Assembly: GCA_937889225.1 (NCBI GenBank)
Contig: CALAST010000101.1
Location: 1 to 27,701, forward strand
Length of the DNA stretch: 27,701 nucleotides
Direction: 5' to 3'
From: an uncultured Lachnobacterium sp.
GTDB lineage: Bacteria; Bacillota; Clostridia; Lachnospirales; Lachnospiraceae
Shown here: one piece after another, positions 24,566 to 27,701 of the stretch
Layout: the number at the start of each line of letters is the position of its first letter
How positions within the stretch are numbered: position 1 is the first letter of the stretch
The notes under the pieces: generated by a model
The model's database searches: none
What the model saw: the letters and a program-made list of their open reading frames with translations, nothing else
What the model was told of the DNA's origin: nothing
Position numbers and translations under genes: made by a program

Positions 24566-25911
24566 CTATCGTAAAACCTCAAACGCATTATACAAATCCA
24601 ACTTCCCATAGCCCCATTCCGTATTCGGATAACTCACATTACTTTCTCTTTCACATCCACGAATCAAAAAATTTTTCACTTCCACCGAATTCATAACAGG
24701 AGCATTTCCCCTCAAAATCCCCCATTCCAACACAAGTGCACTTGCACCTGCGGTAATGGCGGCAGCTACACTTGTTCCTGTAAGGGTTACATAGTTGTTT
24801 CGAAGCCCTGCACCACTTACTCCTACACAAGGTGCACAAAAATCCGGCTTTATTCTTCCTTTTCCATCAAATCCTCTTCCTGATTCCAGATAGATGGCTT
24901 TGGTGAGTGCATCATAACCGCCTACCGTAATAGGCGTAAAAGAAGTGGATGGTGTAGTTATCGTGGTATCGGGATTTGGACTGATAAATGTTACATCCGG
25001 CTCATTCAGACTGCGAACCGGAAGCCAGATGTGAAAGTTTCCGGTTATTGCATTTTCAGGATATACAAGTACTGTCCAAATGCCTTTTACGGGATTGGAA
25101 AAGCGGAAAAATACCAATAAATCCCCACTTTCCCGTCCTGCAATTCGATAATTGATAGTTAGCCTTGTATTTTCAAAAACAAAATTTGTGGTTTGTGTAT
25201 CTTGGGCTATGGGAAATGTGCCTTGTGTCTGCTGTCCTGTAGGTGACTGCACCACTACCCGCACAAGCTCCGGGGCATATGACCATAATTCCATACAAAA
25301 CCCTTCCACATTTTCTTCTACGTTTAATTCTACTGTTACCGGAGTAAGAACGGAACTTGCCTGCCCAAAAAAGTGATGTCTTGCATTGCCTTCATTTCCT
25401 GCTGCAATTGCTATCGTACGTCTGCGAAAAGCACCTATATCATTTAAATACACTGATAATGGTCCCGTTCCCACATGACTTCCCTGATTGCTTCCCAAAC
25501 CTATTAAAATTACAAGCGGTCTATTTTCTCTTTCTGCTACGCTCTGTAAATATGCGACTGCTGCCATAATATCATTTTCCTGATAGATAGGTGCATCGGG
25601 AGGTGCAAAGAAGAATTCCCTTAAATATGGTTTTGCCTGTTTTAATTTGACTACTACAAGTTCTGATTCCGGAGCCGCTCCTACAAAATCATTGGCTGTA
25701 TCTTCATTTCCTGCTGCAATACTTGCCAAAAACGTACCATGCCCTATTTCATCTCTTTGCAAAACAATTTCATACGGATTATCCGATGCAAGTGCGGCAT
25801 TTATCTCAGCTTTTTCATAAACTCTTCCATATAAAAATGCCTGATTTTGTGATGCATTTTGATTTTGTCTATTTTCCGAATCATTGCTTTCTTCACTTTG
25901 ATCCCAATCAG
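24566..25911 (-). pseudogene. Csp-like subtilisin (S8) protease lacking its N-terminus
   Basis: The frame is open from about 25911, through SDWDQSEESND and a YGRVYEKAEINAAL-like stretch typical of the clostridial Csp/S8 family, to the stop at 24566. Catalytic His (DEIGHGTFLAS), oxyanion Asn (AAGNEGN) and Ser (LTGTSVAA) are present. The N-terminal catalytic Asp block and the usual pro-region are absent, because the frame begins at a palindrome of IS-end type. The only available start is a TTG at 25762, which would drop still more. Csp proteases activate pro-SleC, and sleC lies in this window, but family members outside germination also exist. Probably inactive. Confidence 0.75.
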
Positions 25912-25958
25912 AACCACCGGCTTAGCCGGTGGTTTGCTCACGCCCTATAAGGGCTTGT
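25912..25958. mobile_element. Residual double-palindrome end, IS200/IS605-like
   Basis: Two adjacent palindromes: AACCACCGGC/GCCGGTGGTT (25912-25934) and GCCCT/AGGGC (25942-25954). Subterminal imperfect palindromes like these are characteristic of IS200/IS605-family ends. No transposase is attached. It lies exactly between the broken ends of two unrelated genes. Assignment rests on structure and position only. Confidence 0.5.
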
Positions 25959-26393
25959 TACCGGCAAAGCCACCCACTCTTTCGCTGTTCTTTCTGCTCT
26001 CGACTGTGAATATCCCTGATTTATGTAGGTTTGTATCTTGTCATCCAGTATCTCCTGCTGTTCTTCCGCTGTTCTATAGCCTTCCCGAACAACAGGGTAC
26101 ACTCCTTCTACTCTTGCTGCATCAAACATTTCCTGCAAGTACGGATAAATTCTGCTGTCTACCTTCTGACCATTTGATAATTCTGTCAATTCTACACTAT
26201 AATCTTCCGGCAATTCATTCCACCTATTCACAACAATTAAATTCCATTCCTCAGAAACCTGAATCTCATTTGTATTGCTCAATCTGGAATAAGCATCACC
26301 AATTAACTGACATAAGATTAACAGCAGATATACTGTAACTACTACTTTCAGTAATTTTACAATCCATTTTCCTTTTTTCTTCTTTGTTGCCAT
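25938..26393 (-). pseudogene. VanY-type D-Ala-D-Ala carboxypeptidase, C-terminally truncated
   Basis: The 151-residue frame has an N-terminal membrane anchor (about 10-32) and the first half of a VanY peptidase domain (EMFDAARVEGVYPVVREGYRT, then EQQEILDD). It reaches AKEWVALP, where intact relatives continue GTSEHQ and then the metal-binding histidine/aspartate region. Here seven foreign residues from the IS-like palindrome follow, then stop. The zinc site is lost, so the enzyme should be inactive. It starts 7 bases after the ABC permease remnant, which suggests a former operon. Confidence 0.75.
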
Positions 26394-26400
26394 ATTTTTT

Positions 26401-27040
26401 CTATGCCTTCAATCTTCTTGACCAATTCCTTATGGCAAAAGGCATACAACAAATACCTATCAATACAGGAACTGTAACTAACAGATAAGGCGACCATACA
26501 AAATAGCCAAAGATATTAAATGTATTTGTTCTGAAAATATCCGCACTACTGCCAACTAAGGGTAACAAATCCAATGCCTTTTGCAATTCATATGGAAGAT
26601 ATTCTGCGATCATCATTGGACCATAAACACAAGCCAGACTAAACAACAATGCAAGTACATTATTTTTCACGGTAGCAGATATAAACATTACAACACCTAA
26701 ATCTGCAACCATACTTCCAAGAAGCTGTGACCATCCTTCTACCCATTCATAACGGAAAGGTTTCTCTACATCCTGCTCCATATTAAGCAGATATTCTTTT
26801 TCAGCTCCTTTCTTGTCCACTATTTTCCCAAAAATCTTCAACCGCCTGTTGTCTTCTCTCATAAAATCCGGTCAGCTTATCAGTATTAACATAACTTATC
26901 ATTGTTTGATATGTGCCTGTTTCACGAAGCTCAGGATACAACGTACCAAGCCAGCTATTGATAATTCCCCAATCCGTTTTTTCTAACTCTATTTCCATAC
27001 CGGCAGTTTCCAACTGCTGATAGTGTTTGCACCCTACATA
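26401..27040 (-). pseudogene. ABC-2 type permease remnant (frameshift, truncated)
   Basis: Two overlapping frames belong together. The upstream frame (open from 27040, for example YQQLETAGMEIELEKTDWG) reads to QQAVEDFWENSGQ and stops at 26801. The other frame continues from about 26820 with KGAEKEYLLNMEQDVEKPF through hydrophobic segments to the end at 26401. The order, an extracytoplasmic helical domain then membrane helices, fits an ABC-2 export permease. The jump from ADLGVVM to FISATVKNN suggests some membrane helices were deleted too. The N-terminus is missing. It is non-functional as read. Confidence 0.6.
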
Positions 27041-27191
27041 TTATTTTCATCATTTCCATATCAAATCCAAGCAATCCACAAAAGAATATTTAGTTACCGT
27101 TTGGATATTCATACTTAAATCAACCCGATTACCTTTTTTACCGGATACAATGTAGCAACGAAATACATATCAAAATCTTCTAAGTTATCCG

Positions 27192-27375
27192 CTACGATAA
27201 ATAGGTACAAATTTTATCAAATTTACACAAATTTATACTGTGTCTGCTTTCACAATACAGACTTCCTGGTTCTTCGTGTCCGATTTTGCCACAGCTACTT
27301 TCGTTTGGTCTAACACTCCACAGGCGTTCATTCCCCAGTAGCGATAGGTACTCTTTCTTGTATCTGTTTTTCAAC
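27192..27375 (-). other. Presumptive right-end/omegaRNA region of an IS605-type element
   Basis: This is the 184 bases directly 3' of tnpB on its coding strand. Read past the tnpB stop in the same frame, it gives RVPIATGE and then TPVE, a tail motif common at the ends of TnpB proteins. Another frame gives a MNACG..KNQE pattern also typical of TnpB tails. This part of such elements normally encodes the omegaRNA scaffold and right end. The exact boundary is unclear. From about 27041 to 27191 I see only short broken frames and no recognisable gene. Confidence 0.5.
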
Positions 27376-27701
27376 TCATACTATCTGATACATTGCTAAA
27401 TTCATACTTGCATTATAATCTCGGTCTATGATTAGTCCACATCTTTGGCATTTATAGATGCGGTCTTTTAACTTCAAATCTTTCTTTATATTTCCACAAC
27501 AAGAACATTTTTTGGAACTTGGATACCAGCGGTCTGCTTCTACAAATGCAATTCCATATTTTTTGCATTTATATTGTAGCATTCTCTTACATTCATAGAA
27601 TTTCTGTTGTGCGATTGCTTTCGAAAGATGTCTGTTTTTCATCATGCCTTTTACATTCAAGTGTTCCATTACAATTCGAGATGGCTTGGTTCTCACTATC
27701 T
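27376..27701 (-). CDS. tnpB: IS605-family TnpB, C-terminal part (runs off the window)
   Basis: TnpB is an omegaRNA-guided DNA nuclease that promotes retention of IS200/IS605 elements. Visible are RuvC-II Glu in SRIVMEHLNV, the zinc ribbon of two CxxC pairs (CSCCG and CQRCG), and RuvC-III Asp in IDRDYNASMNLA. The frame is open to the window edge, so the N-terminal part lies outside. The frame stops at MYQIV, and homology-like sequence continues in the same frame beyond the stop. The C-terminus may therefore be slightly shortened. Confidence 0.9.
   Translation of the reverse strand, partial: IVRTKPSRIVMEHLNVKGMMKNRHLSKAIAQQKFYECKRMLQYKCKKYGIAFVEADRWYPSSKKCSCCGNIKKDLKLKDRIYKCQRCGLIIDRDYNASMNLAMYQIV

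Noticed and set aside
27192..27374. 60-residue protein gene after tnpB
   Set aside because: It begins with TTG, has no ribosome binding site, and coincides with the expected omegaRNA/right-end region.
1..27701. CRISPR array
   Set aside because: No series of regularly spaced direct repeats was seen on either strand.

Overview
**Organism.** The window reads as AT-rich chromosomal DNA from a Gram-positive anaerobe of the class Clostridia, most likely family Lachnospiraceae. This is inferred from low GC, strong AGGAG-type ribosome binding sites, canonical TTGACA-17-TATAAT promoters, the style of the housekeeping proteins, a SleC-type spore cortex-lytic enzyme and a Csp-like subtilase remnant. 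The germination genes suggest the lineage forms, or recently formed, spores. Nearly everything is on the minus strand; the exceptions are a PAP2-family membrane protein, a flavin reductase and a 65-residue membrane peptide.

**1-9,620: envelope, RNA and DNA upkeep, germination.** An L,D-transpeptidase and a PAP2-like protein diverge from well-formed promoters. The PAP2 gene meets an alpha/beta hydrolase at a shared terminator. Then come a soluble MCP-like protein, recJ overlapping truA, and sleC behind a sporulation-type -10 element. A flavin reductase follows a leader with mutually exclusive pairings.

**9,621-14,160: metabolism.** This holds ilvB-ilvN (branched-chain amino acids), a previously hidden MazG-like pseudogene abutting ilvN, dihydrofolate reductase and thymidylate synthase (the paired thymidylate/folate cycle), and tRNA-Gly(GCC) with promoter and terminators. 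Two structured 90-97 bp palindromic repeats sit upstream of truA and ilvB. The second creates a false in-frame N-terminal extension of IlvB.

**14,160-19,999:** two small single-pass membrane proteins, argJ, citrate synthase, and a 777-residue protein with a cyclic-nucleotide-binding-like N-terminus, just upstream of citrate synthase.

**20,000-24,480:** an 855-residue beta-CASP metallo-beta-lactamase with a long uncharacterised C-terminal extension, preceded on the same strand by an AAA-ATPase-like/PD-(D/E)XK protein. This is the best candidate for an undescribed two-gene nucleic-acid module, but the link is only positional.

**24,560-27,701: decaying accessory zone.** A Csp-like subtilase lacking its N-terminus and a VanY-type carboxypeptidase lacking its C-terminus meet at about 50 bp of double-palindrome DNA that looks like an IS200/IS605-type end. 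Further on lie a frameshifted ABC-2 permease remnant and the 3' part of an IS605-family tnpB with its presumptive omegaRNA/right-end region, running off the window.
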